Assembly: GCA_033060915.1 (NCBI GenBank)
Contig: CM065387.1
Location: forward strand, 31,475,501 to 31,539,500
Reading direction: 5' to 3'
From: Euryodendron excelsum
Lineage: Eukaryota > Streptophyta > Magnoliopsida > Ericales > Pentaphylacaceae
DNA: 64,000 bases
A model generated the notes under the pieces. It had not been told where the DNA came from, did no database searches, and worked only from the letters and a program-made list of their open reading frames with translations. Below are positions 10,870 to 22,200 of this stretch, piece after piece (within the stretch, counting starts at the first letter, position 1; the number at the start of each line of letters is the position of its first letter). The position numbers and the translations under genes were made by a program.

Positions 10870-13200
10870 CCATAATCTTGCATCTTCCAAAATTCGTTTT
10901 CAAACTCGTTTTCAAAACCGTTTTCAAACTTGTTTTCAAAATTGCATCAAAATCTCTTTCTCAAAATATGTTTTCAAAATCACAATCCTAGGGTGATTCT
11001 AGCTTTTCCATGGCTAGGATTGCTTTAGGAAAGTGTTACATTTAAAGTGACCAATACGATCCATATTTTCAAATCTTCTTGTTTTCAAAACCGCTTTCCT
11101 AAAGTGGTTCTAGTCCTCTTATGGTTAGAATTGCTTTAGGAAAGTGAGATGTTTTTATACCTTCTAAAAACTTTTTTTCCAAATCCCTCTTCCTAAAAAT
11201 CTCTTTTTCAACATACTTTCCTAAAACTCTCCTTTCCAAAATTGTTTTCCAAAAACTCCTTTCTAAAATCTATTTTTCAAAACTCCCTTTTTCAACTCCT
11301 TTCCAAAATCCTCTCCCCAAAATCCACTTTCTAAAAACGTTCCCCAAAAATCTTTTCAAAAGCTCTCGTCAACAATCTTCAACCAAAAATCTTCCTAGAA
11401 AAACTCTTTCTAAAAATCTTTCCAAAAACTCTCTTTCCAAAATCTTTCCTCTAGAAACTACTTCCTAGGATTTTTCTTCCAAAATTTTCGTTTCTAAAAA
11501 CACACTTTCCAAAACTCCTTCTTTTTTTCCAAAAACTCTATTTTCAAATTCACTTTCCAAAAACTTCTCCCTATGATTCACTTCCAAAAAACCTTCGTTT
11601 TCAAAAATGCAATTTCCAAAAACTATTTCCTTAGAGCCTAAGTCAAGCCCTAAAATCCACAATTAGGAAACCCTAATTTTGTTTTCAAAAACATGGTTTT
11701 CAAACTTTGCCCAAACTTAGGTTTCCAAAACCTTTTGTTTTCACATCCAAACTATACATGTTTCCAAAACCTCTTTTCTACGTTAAAACTATAATTTTTC
11801 AAAACTAGGATTTCTAGAATCTCCCTTTCCAAATCCTTGCCAAATCATATCTTCCCTTTAGGAAACCAAATCAAATCTCCCGTTTAGGAAGCCAAATCCA
11901 ATTCCCCCGTTTAGGAAACTAGATCCCGTCCTCCGTTTTTGGAAGCAAAAATCAAACCTTTGCTTTTAGAAACCAAATTCAATCCCTTACTAATCCAAAC
12001 CTTTCTTAATTCAACTCCTTCCTAATTTCCTACCTTCTTAAACCATAAGTTTCTTAAACCTAAACTTTAAATCTTTTCTTAAATTTCAAAATCTAAATAT
12101 TTCCTAAATCAAATCTTTCTTAATCTTCCACTTTCCTAAACCTTAAGTTTTCAAAACTTGAACATAAAAATCTTTCCTAAATTTTAAAACTCAATTTTCA
12201 AATCTTTCCTAATTCTACCCCCTTTCCAAATCATAACTTTCCAAATCCAAGTTTTCAAATCTTTCCTAAACTCAACCTTTCCTAATCCCAAGATTTTCTA
12301 AAAACTCTAAAACTTTCAAAATCTTAAACTTTCTAAATGTCAAATCTTTCTAAAATTCTAAGCTTTCTAAATTCAAAACTTTCTTAAGTTAAGACTTTCT
12401 AAATCTAAAACTTCCTAAAATGAAACTTTCCAATTTTCAAAACTTTCCTTTTTCAAGCCTTTCCAAATTCTAAACTTTCCAATTTTCAAAATTTCCCTAT
12501 TTCAAAACTTTCCTAATTTGGGAACTCTCCTAATTTGAAAACCTCTCCTATTTCGAAAACTTTCTAAATTCGAAACTTTCTTAATTCAAAACTTTCCTTA
12601 AGTTGAAACATTCCAAATTCAAAGCTTTCCTAAGTTGAAACTTTCCTAGTTCCAGAACTTTCCTAATTCGAACATTTCCTAAATCTAATCTTTCTTAAAC
12701 TCTTGAGCCTTTCCTAAGTCTCATCTTTCTTAAGTCTAGGTTTCTTAAACCTTCTCTTTCTAAAACAAGTCCAAATCTACCTTTTCAAATCAAAGTCCAA
12801 TCTTTTCCAAAATTTCAAATTCCAATCTCTTCTTCTAATCTCAAATCAAATCCAATTTTCAATTCAATATTTTTCTTCCAAACCAATCTCTCTCTTCAAA
12901 TCAATCTATTTTCAATCGGACTCCGGTCTGAACTACGACTAACCTGATTCCCCCAAAGGGATACGTAGGCAACCTTCCTAGGTGCGGTCACAACACTTTT
13001 CAAACTTTCATTTCCACCCTCATGGATGCGGTCTCCACATTTTTCAAATCTCAAATTCCAATTTATTTTCAAAATTCCAATTTCAAAATTTCTATTTTCA
13101 AATTTCTACTTTCAATTTTCAAACTTTTCAATTTCAATTCAATTTCTTCAAATCTATTTTCAAATCAAATCAATTTCTTTTCAAATCTATTTTTCAATTC
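10870..13200 (+). other. G-poor tract of solo LTR I
   Basis: About 2.3 kb of degenerate 10-14 bp motifs such as AAACTTTCCTAATTC, with very few G residues on the plus strand. It lies downstream of the TATA box and would be transcribed. No reading frame is supported. The same tract occupies the same position in every family LTR. Confidence 0.8.
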
Positions 13201-13754
13201 TCTTAACTTGCCCTTGCATATCATGCATCATGTTAGTTTCTTTTTAAGCATTGTTTTTCAAAGTGGATAGGATTGGCCAATAATTAGTTGGAGACTCTCA
13301 TAGGTGAATCTAGGGTAGATTGACATGTAGGTACCGAAAGGGCAGCTTAGTGCGTCTTCCCTACATGTAACCAACCTCCGAACCTAGATCACTGTTTTCG
13401 AAAGACCAAAAAGGAGTTATTTTTCTAAAAAGGGCTAAATGTTTTCCAAAGATTGCCAAACAACCTGTTTTTCTTAAAAACCCTCTCTTGAGGTGGTATT
13501 TTTCAAAATTGTTTTCCAAAAACCCTAAGTGTAGTCTTCGGATTATGCTTAGTTTTTAGGTGACCTAACTCACCTTAATCAAGTTAGGTGGCGACTCCGA
13601 ATCTTTTTCAAAAGCCCTTTATTTAAATCGATTTTCAATTCAAACCTAGTCGCACTCATTCTTCTAGGAGGGTGAGTTCTAACGAGAGAGTACATCATTT
13701 TTCTCGCTTGGATGAGTATTCCTCGAGTATGAAAAATCTGGGCGCAACACTGGT

Positions 13755-14160
13755 GAGGAAATATCTTTTTTAGTACTAAATCTCCCGGTTGGAATGACCG
13801 TGGCCATACTTTTTTGTCAAATGCCCTAGCCATTCGCCTTTTGTAGCACTGAGCGTGATAGACTGTAGCTAGTCACTTCTCTTCTAGCAAGCAGAGTTAG
13901 GCGTATCAGTCTTTGTTCCATTCTGCTTCATCTAACTTGGTTTCCATTAAGATTCTCAAGGAAAGAATCTCAATATCAATGGGAAGGACTGCCTTTGTGC
14001 CATAAACCAACTCGAAGGGGGTGCCTCCAGTGTAGAATCCCTTACGGTGGTTCGGTGAGCCATTAGTGCAAAGGGGAGCTTCTCATGCCAGTCTCTGCAG
14101 TTTTCAATCATTTTTTAGAGTATTTTCTTGATTTTTTTGTTAGCTATTTCCATTCCTCGG
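13755..14160 (-). pseudogene. Integrase C-terminal fragment of element A
   Basis: Minus-strand peptides MARAFDKKVWPRSFQ and LVLKKIFPHQ (13750-13833), preceded in other frames by GGTPFELVYGTKAVLP-like sequence (about 13990-14035) and DWHEKLPFALMAHRT (about 14050-14100), are the end of a Tat-type integrase. There is at least one frameshift near 14040 and a stop near 14120. The zinc-binding and DDE core are missing: the sequence joins straight to RNase H near 14150. The frame continues after solo LTR I at 8565. Confidence 0.85.
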
Positions 14161-15607
14161 TGCATAGTATATCCTCATCTAGGAATCGAGGTTCCATGAA
14201 TTGATAATCATCGATGGGTTTCTCGGCTAAATAATTAGCTATTACTTGCCCCTTGACTGCTTTATAGGTGGTAAATACGATATCAAATTCTAATAAGATC
14301 ATGTGCCATCGTGCGATTCTACTGGACATGGTTGGTTTCTCAAAAATATACTTGATTGAGTCTATCTGAGAAATGAGGAAAGTGGTATGGTAGAGCATGT
14401 AACGTCGAAGCCTATGGGCTACCCAGGCTAGCACACAATAGGTTTTCTCGAGATCAAAATACTTTATTTCGTATGGCAGGAACTTCTTACTGAGGTAATA
14501 AATGGCTTGCCCCTTTCTCCCCGTTTCATCATTCTGCCCCAAAACACAGCCCATGAAAGTATCCAGAATTGACATGTACATCAACAGAAGGCGCCCCGGG
14601 GTAGGTGCCACTAAGATTGGAGGACTCCATAGGTATTCTTTGATTCTTTTGAAAACTATTTGGCAATTATCATCCCATTCCTTTGGAACATCTTTCTTGA
14701 AGAGTTTGAAAATAGGCTCACAGAGATTAGTCATTTGAATAATGAACTTACTGATGAAGTTTACTTTTCTCAAGAAGAACCGGATCTCCTTTTTCCCTCT
14801 CGAAGTTAGCATTTTAACAATAGACTTGACTTTGGTATGATCGATCTCTATTCCCTTTTCATTGACTATAAACCCCAGTAACTTTCCTGAAGATATCCCA
14901 AATGTGCATTTGGTAGGATTTAGTTTGAGTTGGTATTTATGGAGCCGATCAAACACCTTCCGCAGGTTGAATAGGTGATTTTCCCGTTGCTTCAATTTGA
15001 CGATCATATCATCTACATAAGTTTCCACTTCCTGATGCATCATATCGTGGAACAAGGTGGCCATGACCTTTTAGTAGGTTGCCCCCACATTGCGAAGCCC
15101 AAATGGCATAACTTTGTAACAATACACTCCCCAGGGGGTGATAAAACCAGTCTTTTCTCGATCTTCTTTGGCAAGCTTGATTTGGTTGTACCCTGAAAAG
15201 TCATCCATGAAGGAGAACATTTCATGACTGGCCATGTTGTCAACTAGCAGGTCTATATGTGGAAGAGGGAAATCATCCTTTGGACTGACCTTATTGAGGT
15301 CCCAAAAGTCGATACACATCCCTACTTTGCCATCTTTCTTGGGAACAGGGACAGTGTTAGCTAGCCATTGAGGATACTCTACTACTTGTAAAAATCCCTC
15401 TTGGAACTGTTTAATCACCTCTTCTTTGATTTTTAGGCTATATTCCAACTCGAGTCTTCTCAACTTTTGCTTGAAAGGTTTCATTTGCGGGTCTAAGGGT
15501 AACCTGTGTTCAGCGATAGATTCATCTAGCCCAAGCATGTCTTGATAGGACCAAACAAAAATATTCAAGTACACGTATAGTGGTTCTAGCAACTTTTTCA
15601 TTGCCAC
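14144..15607 (-). pseudogene. Reverse transcriptase and RNase H of element A
   Basis: One continuous minus-strand frame is interrupted by a single TAA at 15071-15073. The N-terminal part has LRRLELEYS, VPVPKKDGKVGMCIDF, motif A FMDDFSGYNQI (residues 133-143 from 15607) and MPFGL. Directly after the stop come the Tat motif TLFHDMMHQEVE and the catalytic YVDD box. RNase H follows with its first Asp in SILDTFMGCVL (residue 168 after 15064) and Glu in FDLEKTY (206). The stop replaces a codon that is Gln in relatives, consistent with one C-to-T change. The frame ends at 14144 where integrase has been deleted. Dead element, but motifs are well preserved. Confidence 0.92.
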
Positions 15608-16005
15608 TAATCTAACCCCGTGCCGATTTTGAGCTCCTTTGGATTCCCTTTGTCCCTCAAATTAACTGTTTTTGTCTCCTCGATGTTTGGGGTGCTACGG
15701 TTCTCATGTCTTTCTACTTGTTCTCAAATTTCCTTGGTACTTCATCTGAATAGTTTACTTCCAATTTAATTTGCAATTTTGATAGTCAAATTTAGTGTTA
15801 AAGTCATTATTTGTCATGTTTGGCATTCTCTGGATTAGTTGAGCAAGGCGTCGAATATAAGGGTCCCTGACATGGAAAATAATGCACAACGAATCAAACA
15901 AAAGGAGTACCTTTCCATTAATAGTAATTTTAATTAAAAGCTTGAAATAAGTAAATCATAAAGGTAGAATTCGTTTACGGCAAGTTAGATGCTCTGGGAT
16001 TTGCT
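15608..16005 (-). pseudogene. Degenerate protease-RT linker of element A
   Basis: Minus-strand fragments such as NIEETKTVNLRDKG and KELKIGTGLD resemble the linker before Tat-type RT, but stops and shifts break the frame. The rest has no recognisable signal. Confidence 0.55.
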
Positions 16006-16507
16006 CTAGCGAGCTTTGTACCCAAACTTGAGGGTATGAATGATGTCCTTACTGGCCCAGTTATGAAGTTTCTCGCTTGGAAGCATTATTCGAATGGACC
16101 CATCTTGAGTTATTTTGGTGTCAACCATCATGACGGGTGCTTCTTTTTGAATTTTTCTTTTCTTCGAACCTTTACCCGATGTAAATACCACCTTTCCTTT
16201 TCTTTGAAGCTTTTCTTATAGGTTTGTACCCCAACCCAAAGGTGGGTTCAACTGATGGTATTTCTATGATCTCGGGCCTTCCTTGTAAGTATTTCCCTAA
16301 GCCTTTACCGAGATGGAAACCGTTTGTTTTGAAGTAATGTGCTATCATTTGGGAATTTCGAGAATATCTCGGCTCCACTTGATCCTTCTTCTGTATACTA
16401 GTGACATATTCAAATGACTGGATGTAGGAAGGGGGCGACTCTATATTTGGTGAGATGGTGTCAACTTTGTATACATCTAACTCTTTTTCAGCAAAAACAG
16501 AGATCAA
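16006..16507 (-). pseudogene. G-patch-like spacer region of element A
   Basis: Two overlapping minus-strand frames (16172-16507 and 16006-16191) hold NGFHLGKGLGKYLQGRPEI, then PTFGLGYKP, then a basic segment KKRKGG. The glycine pattern (G-x3-GKGLGK-x2-QG) resembles a G-patch, an RNA-binding module. It follows the protease, the same order as in some retroviral proteases, and similar glycine-rich motifs are common in Tat elements. Function here is inferred. The frames are offset near 16180 by a shift. Confidence 0.65.
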
Positions 16508-16579
16508 CTTGGAGCCTGTGATGAACTTGACTGCTTAATGAAAACTAGAAGGGACTGCACCCTCTGAGTGAATCTAGGG

Positions 16580-17035
16580 TCATCCTAACAACAAGTTGTA
16601 AACAACCAAAATATGTTGGTCTTGAAATTTGATTGTGAAAGTTATAGGGCCTGTATCAACTAGCATTTCAATTTCCCCCATGGTTTCTCTTCGAGAGCTA
16701 TCAAAGACGTGGATGATTGTGTTACTGTTGTTCAAATAGGTTTTGTCCATCCCAAGCCTTTCTAGAGTGGAATACGGGCAAACATTTAGAGCTGACCCAT
16801 TGTCTACTAATACTTTGGCTACCATTTTTTTCCTTGTTTTTACAGCCACATGCAAGGCACGGGTGTGCCCCGTTCTGTCAGTAGGAATCTCGTCATCTAA
16901 TAAGGTAATGGTATTTGGGGCCATGATGAGGTTCACCATGTTATGCAAGTTATCTTCTGTAAAGTTCTCAGGCACATGGGCATCTTTAAGGATCCTTAAC
17001 AAAGCATCCCAGCGTACTTCAGAGGTGAGTAGCAA
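16580..17035 (-). pseudogene. Aspartic protease of element A
   Basis: The 151-codon frame has the active-site motif VLVDNGSALNVCP (Asp at residue 78; Tat elements commonly have DNGS where others have DTGS), then LERLGMD, a family RRETMGEIE motif and FQDQHILVVYNLLLG. The stop at 16580 replaces the Arg of LLGRPW by a likely C-to-T change. Its N-terminal part (LLRILKDAHVPENFT) belongs to the gag-protease junction. A one-base shift near 17035 separates it from the preceding EQLRKALAHIS peptide. The enzyme would cut the polyprotein. Confidence 0.88.
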
Positions 17036-17785
17036 GCCAATATCGAGATATGGGCCAGGGCTTTTCTAAGTTGTTCCATGATGTCGTAATCAACTTTTTC
17101 TAGAGCTTTGGTAAATTCTGATATCTTTTGATTTGTTGGTAGTTTAGAGTTTTCCCCTTCTTTTTTTTCCCTTTCCTCCTCTTTTTACTTCAACAGATGT
17201 GTAAAGTCGCCCTAACCGGGTCATTTCTCCTATCTTTGCTATAGGCTCTTTAGTGCTTTGGGCCTTATCAAGAGGGTAATTCCATGAGACATTATGGAGA
17301 CTAGGTATTGGCAACTAGGTCATAATGGAAGAGTTACCTTTAGGTGTACGGGCAAAGGGACTACCACAGGCGGAGGATTTGTGAAGATGGGCAGGGTGGT
17401 GGGTACAGTGGGTTTGTTTGGTAGGACAAAAGGTAATATAGGTTACATGGCTTCCCAAGTATTGGTTTAAGGTTTGGGTCCAACCACAGCAATCATAAGT
17501 TCAGGTTCAAATAGAGGAGTAAGGATAAGGCGATAATGAGGAGGATTAAGTAGGGTTTCAACGGTCAGGTTCATGTTGGATTGATGAGGTTGTATGGTTA
17601 GGAAGGTGTGGTCTTTGTATTCTGGCTCCTTTAGAACATAAGCCATCCCATTTGGAATTATAATTAATGGGTTATGTCGAGTGCCTTTGCTAGAGTTCTT
17701 GCTTTCTAGTGGTGTATTCTCTTGGACTTATGAATCATGCTTTTACTAGTATGGAAGAGGTTGAACCAGCATTCATTTTTCTTGC
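17036..17785 (-). pseudogene. Gag remnant of element A
   Basis: Broken minus-strand frames include KLPTNQKISEFTKALEKVDY and DIMEQLRKALAHIS next to the protease, and a proline-rich stretch with KEPEYKDHTFLTIQPH upstream. They fit the C-terminal part of Tat-type gag. The capsid-like N-terminal half and zinc knuckle are not recognisable, and the whole segment is far shorter than a normal gag. A possible gag start ATG is at 17774-17776, just after the predicted splice acceptor. Confidence 0.65.
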
Positions 17786-17800
17786 CTACAAAGAATGAAA
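17786..17800 (-). promoter_or_regulatory. Predicted 3' splice site in leader of element A
   Basis: Minus strand TTCATTCTTTGTAG/G: pyrimidine-rich tract then TGTAG. The equivalent place in element B is the stronger TTTTTCTTTTTGTAG/G at 58975. An ATG follows within ten bases. The donor may be the conserved GGTAGG in the LTR or one in the leader. Confidence 0.5.
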
Positions 17801-19238
17801 TGCAAATAAGAACACAAGTCGCAAGTTAGTGTTTTGATTTTAAAAAGTTTTATGCAATCCATGTCCTAGAGGTGTCCCTTCTTGGGAGGGAGACTAAACA
17901 TGATGTATTTGGCTCACTTCTTGGAGATAAGGGGTTTGCCCCTGTATGCAAATACCTTATCATCGAGTGAGAACATTCATTCATTCATTCGCAAAAAGTG
18001 AAAGGATACATTGAATTCTAAATTTAAGATACAAGAGAATCAAAGTACACTTTAAAAGGAGAACGGGAAACATTTTCCTTGGGACTTCTGCCTATTTACT
18101 TTTACATTTGAACTCCAATACTACTCTTAAGCCTTTGGATTCGCCTTCTTTGAGTTTGATGTTAAGGAGGTCGTTGAGGGGCCTTGGTGTTTGATTGCCC
18201 ATTGCCTTCTTGGTAACCCTATCTCCTTGAGCATAGAGGGATTGGGGCCCCTCTTTATGAAATGACTTGAAATGCATACCATGAGTCCTTAGGATTACGT
18301 GGTAACCTTTAGGATTTTGGTAGGTTTTATGCAAGAGAGAGTGTTTTTGGCGTCACTCTCTATAGGTTGATCATATGCATGAGAATGTAGTGACTTGAGT
18401 TACTTTGGAACTCTTGTCTTGAAATGGAAAATTGAATGCATGAACATATACGCATAAAGTATAGAGAAAGAGAGAGAATGCAATTGTAAAGTAAACATGT
18501 ATGCATGAGCATTTATACAAGCATTATAACAATAGGAATTAGACAAGGATAAAGGAAAGTAAAACAGTCACCGTTTCTTCCATAGTTTTTAAAATTGACG
18601 TGTGTGTCTTAAATCATGCAGAGGTTCGGCTATGCATGGTTTCTATATGAGCATAAGGTTGAGGGATTACTAATGTTTCCTAAGAAGGCTCAGTTCGCAG
18701 ATCTTCAAACCTAGGCCCACTCCCCAAGGTGGTGCCATTAGAGGGTGGTGATTCGAGCGGAGGAACCATCAAGAGGCCGTAAGCTAAGAAACTGACACAG
18801 CATCTGCCTAGAACCAATATACCATTCTCCCTTCAAACTAGAAGGGACGTAACCAGGTGAAGAATGCAAGTATGCAAATGCAAGTGCATATGTAGTGTGT
18901 GTGTGGAATTTTAAAAAACGGAGGAAAAGGCTTAACGACTCCTATTCATCCTATCCATTCCATCCTATTCATTCATGTCATACATGGCAGTTAATATGAC
19001 ATAAAATAAAATGTGAACAAAGGTCCACCTATAAAAATAAAGATGCAAAAAGTCAGTACTTGAATGACAAACTTAATACTAGACAGAATGATTGAATATG
19101 AATAGAATGCAAACAATGACATGTTTTTTAAAAGGTTTGAGTTTGAAAATTTGAAGTGGATAGAATTGGATAGATTAATCGAAGACTCTAGATGAGTGAA
19201 GGGTAAATAGACACGACAACGGCCTAACCCTCTAAGTG
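17801..19238 (-). other. 5' leader of element A with a conserved short ORF
   Basis: Homologous to 57010-58960 of element B. An 80-codon frame (18092-18334) contains SLYAQGDRVTKKAMGNQ and RPLNDLLNIKLKEG, and element B has the counterpart NQSTRSLSDLLDVKSKEG at about 58050-58105. Both peptide sequence and frame are retained over this stretch, so it was probably once coding (uORF or early gag). Further 3' the leader holds TTGCCCCT and CATGATGTATTTGG blocks also shared with B. No other gene is seen. Confidence 0.6.
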
Positions 19239-19256
19239 TCCCCAGCAGAGTTACCA
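19239..19256 (-). other. Primer-binding site of element A (tRNA-Arg type)
   Basis: Minus strand TGGTAACTCTGCTGGGGA, two bases after the LTR end. Tat/Ogre elements use TGGCGACTC(T/C)GCTGGGGA-like sites complementary to a tRNA-Arg 3' end; this differs at two positions. Confidence 0.82.
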
Positions 19257-19258
19257 AC

Positions 19259-22200
19259 TGTCGCTCCCCAATTTTTAGCACTCAGGAAAATACACACAAG
19301 TAAGAAAAATACAGTACTCTCTCGTTAAAACTCATCCTCCTGAAAGGACGAGTGCAACTAGGTTTGAATTAGAAATTGATTTGATTAAGAGCTTTTGGAA
19401 AAAGTTTGGAGTCGTCACCTAACTTGATTAAGGTGAGTTAGGTTATCTAAAACTAAACACAATTTGAAGATTACACTTAGGATTTTTGAAAAGGTTTTGA
19501 AAACTTTCTCAAGAGAGGGTTTTTGGAAAACAAGTTGTTTGGCAACCTTCGGAATGATTTAAGCCCTTTTTGAAAAATAACTTCGTTTTGGTTTTTGAAA
19601 ATAGTGAATCTAAGTTCGGAGGTAGGTTTTGGATAGGGAAGATGCACTAGGCTATCACCCTATCTCACCCTTGCATCACCCTAGGTACACTCATTTATAA
19701 TCTTCGATTAACAAATGTCCAATTATATCCACTTTGAAAAGAATTTTGGAAAAAAGTTTGATACGATGCATGACATGCAAGTGTAAGAAAAGAATTTGAT
19801 TTCAAAAATAACTTTGATGAAAAGGATTGATTTTAAAAATAGATTTGAAGAGAAGATTTCAAGCTTGAAAAAGTTTATGGAAATTGGAAACTTGAAAAAG
19901 ATTATGGAATTGAAAACTTGAAAAAGGTTGTGACCGCACCCATAAGGGTTGCCTACGTATCCCTTTGTTAGGAATCAAGTCAGTCGTAGTTCGAACTTGG
20001 GGTCCGATTGGTTGAAGAGAAGATTGGGAAAGGATTTGATTTGATTAAAAACACTTGAGTTGGAATTGTTGGGTAAGATTTGACTTGAATATTTGATTTG
20101 AACGAATTTAGAAAGTTAGGGTTTAGGAAAGATTGGATTTTGGAAAGCTTTGAATTAGAAAAGTTTCAAAATAGGAAAGTTCCATTTTAGGAAAGAGTTG
20201 ATTTTGGAAATATTTGAATTTGAAAAGTTTTGAATTTTAGAAAGATTTGAAATTTGGAAATAAGATTTGAAAGTTTGAAATTAGGAAAGCTTTAGAATTT
20301 GAAAAGTCTTAATGAGTTGAATTTAGAAAGTTGAGATTTGAAAAGATTTGAAATTTGGAAAGATTGAAATTAGGAAAGATTAGAATTAGGAAAGGTTTGA
20401 TTGCTATTTGCTAAAGTAGAAGATTGGATTCTATTTTCAAAAAGAGATGATTTGATTTTGTTTCTAACATTGGAGGATTGGATTTGGCATGGAATTGGAA
20501 AGGTTGAGTTTTGAAAATTTTGGATTTGGAAATCTATGATTTGGTATAGAAAAAAAGGTTTTTGAAATTTATGATTGGATACAAAAAATAGTTTTGAAAA
20601 TCTATGATTTGAGGCAAAATAGGAAGTCATGATTTTAAGAAAGGAACTAAGGTTTCCTAACCATGGATTCTAGGGCTTGACTTGGACTTCAAGACAAAGA
20701 GTTTTTGGAAGATAGATCTTTGAAAAGAGTTTTTAAGAAGTAGATTTTTTAAAAGAGTTTTTTGGGAAGGTGATTTTTGAAAAGAGTTTTTAGAAAAGGA
20801 ATTTGCAAAACAATTTGGAAAGAGGTTTAAATATGGACTTTTACAAGTCTTTTGAATATCTCACTTTCCTAAAACGATTCTAACCATGAAAAGATTAGAA
20901 CCATTCTAGAATTGTGATTTGGAAAACAACAAGGAATTGAAATATAAACCATAATGATTATTTTGAATATCACACTTTCATATAACAACCCTAACCATGG
21001 AATTGCTAGAATCATCTTAAGATTATAGTTTTGATGAAAATCAATTTAGGGTTTACACAAAAAAATTTGGACCTTAATGGTCATATTGAATATAACACTT
21101 TCCTAAAACAACCTTAACCATGGAATGGCTAGAATCATCCTAGGAGTGTGATTTTGAAAACAAGTATGAAAAAAGAGATTTTGAATGCAAGTTTGAAAGA
21201 GAGGTTTGATGCAAGTTTGAAAACAGTTTTGAAAGCAAGTTTGAACGGATGTATGGATATGACATGCACAATGTAATAGGGTCATGAATGTACAAGGCTA
21301 GTCTTCACCACATAATCAAGGGAGCCGAACCCACACCATCAAAAGTTGAATTTGAAGAAAGCCCCCAACATGGTGACTTTCAATAATTCTTCCTAGGCAT
21401 GAATTAAGGAGTCCCTTGTTTCAAGCATGTAAGAAGGGGAGGTAGAAGATGGGAATTAAAATAGAAAAAAACCCAAGTGGGTTTGGAGGAAAAAGAGAGA
21501 GGGGGGATTACATAAAAATGAATAGAAAACCAACCTCATATTCTTCTTGCTTTGATTTACTTGATTTGTTTTGCTTTACTTAAACGTTGAGAGCTTTGAA
21601 ATTGCAGCACCTGAGTTTTCAATGAATGCTTGGAGGGTTGTAATTGAGTGTATGAGATGTGTAAAGGCTAGAATTTGAGTGTATGAAGGCTCGAGCTTGA
21701 AGAGTCTTAAGAGAATTAGGATTTAAAGAGACTTCGAGCTCTGTTTTTAGAGAGGTAGAGTTTCTGAACTGAGTTTGCGGACCCTTTTCATGTAGTGGAG
21801 GGTCTATATTTATAGACAAATAAAACCACCTTGGCGCCTATTGTGGTGGCGCTAAGGCAAAAATGAAATTGGCGCCATTAGGAGTGGCGCTAGGCTATTT
21901 ATTGGCTTGTAGTGGCACCAATCACTTAGGAAAGTTTTTAGGGCGGCAAGAAACGTATCTTTTGACCATTGGGATGCAAGGCAAAAGATTTAGGCGCCTG
22001 TCCCAATGACTACCATGCAACTTTTGGCTTGGATTCATTATGAGTGACTCCGAAAAGTCCGTGAATGATCCGGAAGGTCCCAAGTAACTAGACTTGGCCG
22101 AGAATGGATGGGACCCTCGAGAGAGTGTCTCAGAGGTAACTGGTTTGAGAAGCAAAGGCAAAATGTTTGAAAAGGTCGATAGGCCTGCCAATGGCAAAAC

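Larger units (their letters stand above)
8566..13749 (+). mobile_element. Solo LTR I (Tat-like family) inserted in pol of element A
   Basis: A 5,184-bp LTR starts TGTAAGCACC and ends GCGCAACA. Flanks CGGGT (8561-8565) and CTGGT (13750-13754) form a 5-bp target-site duplication with one mismatch. There is no PBS or internal region, so it is a solo LTR left by LTR-LTR recombination. Inside, in order, are five 81-bp units (8762-9204), hairpin motifs (9208-9335), four 157-bp units (landmarks 9419, 9575, 9732, 9889), GCC palindromes (10154-10218), TATA box (10271), AAACCCTAGC motifs (10360-10420), a GGTAGGC donor-like site near 10588 and a G-poor tract (10870-13200). Confidence 0.92.
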
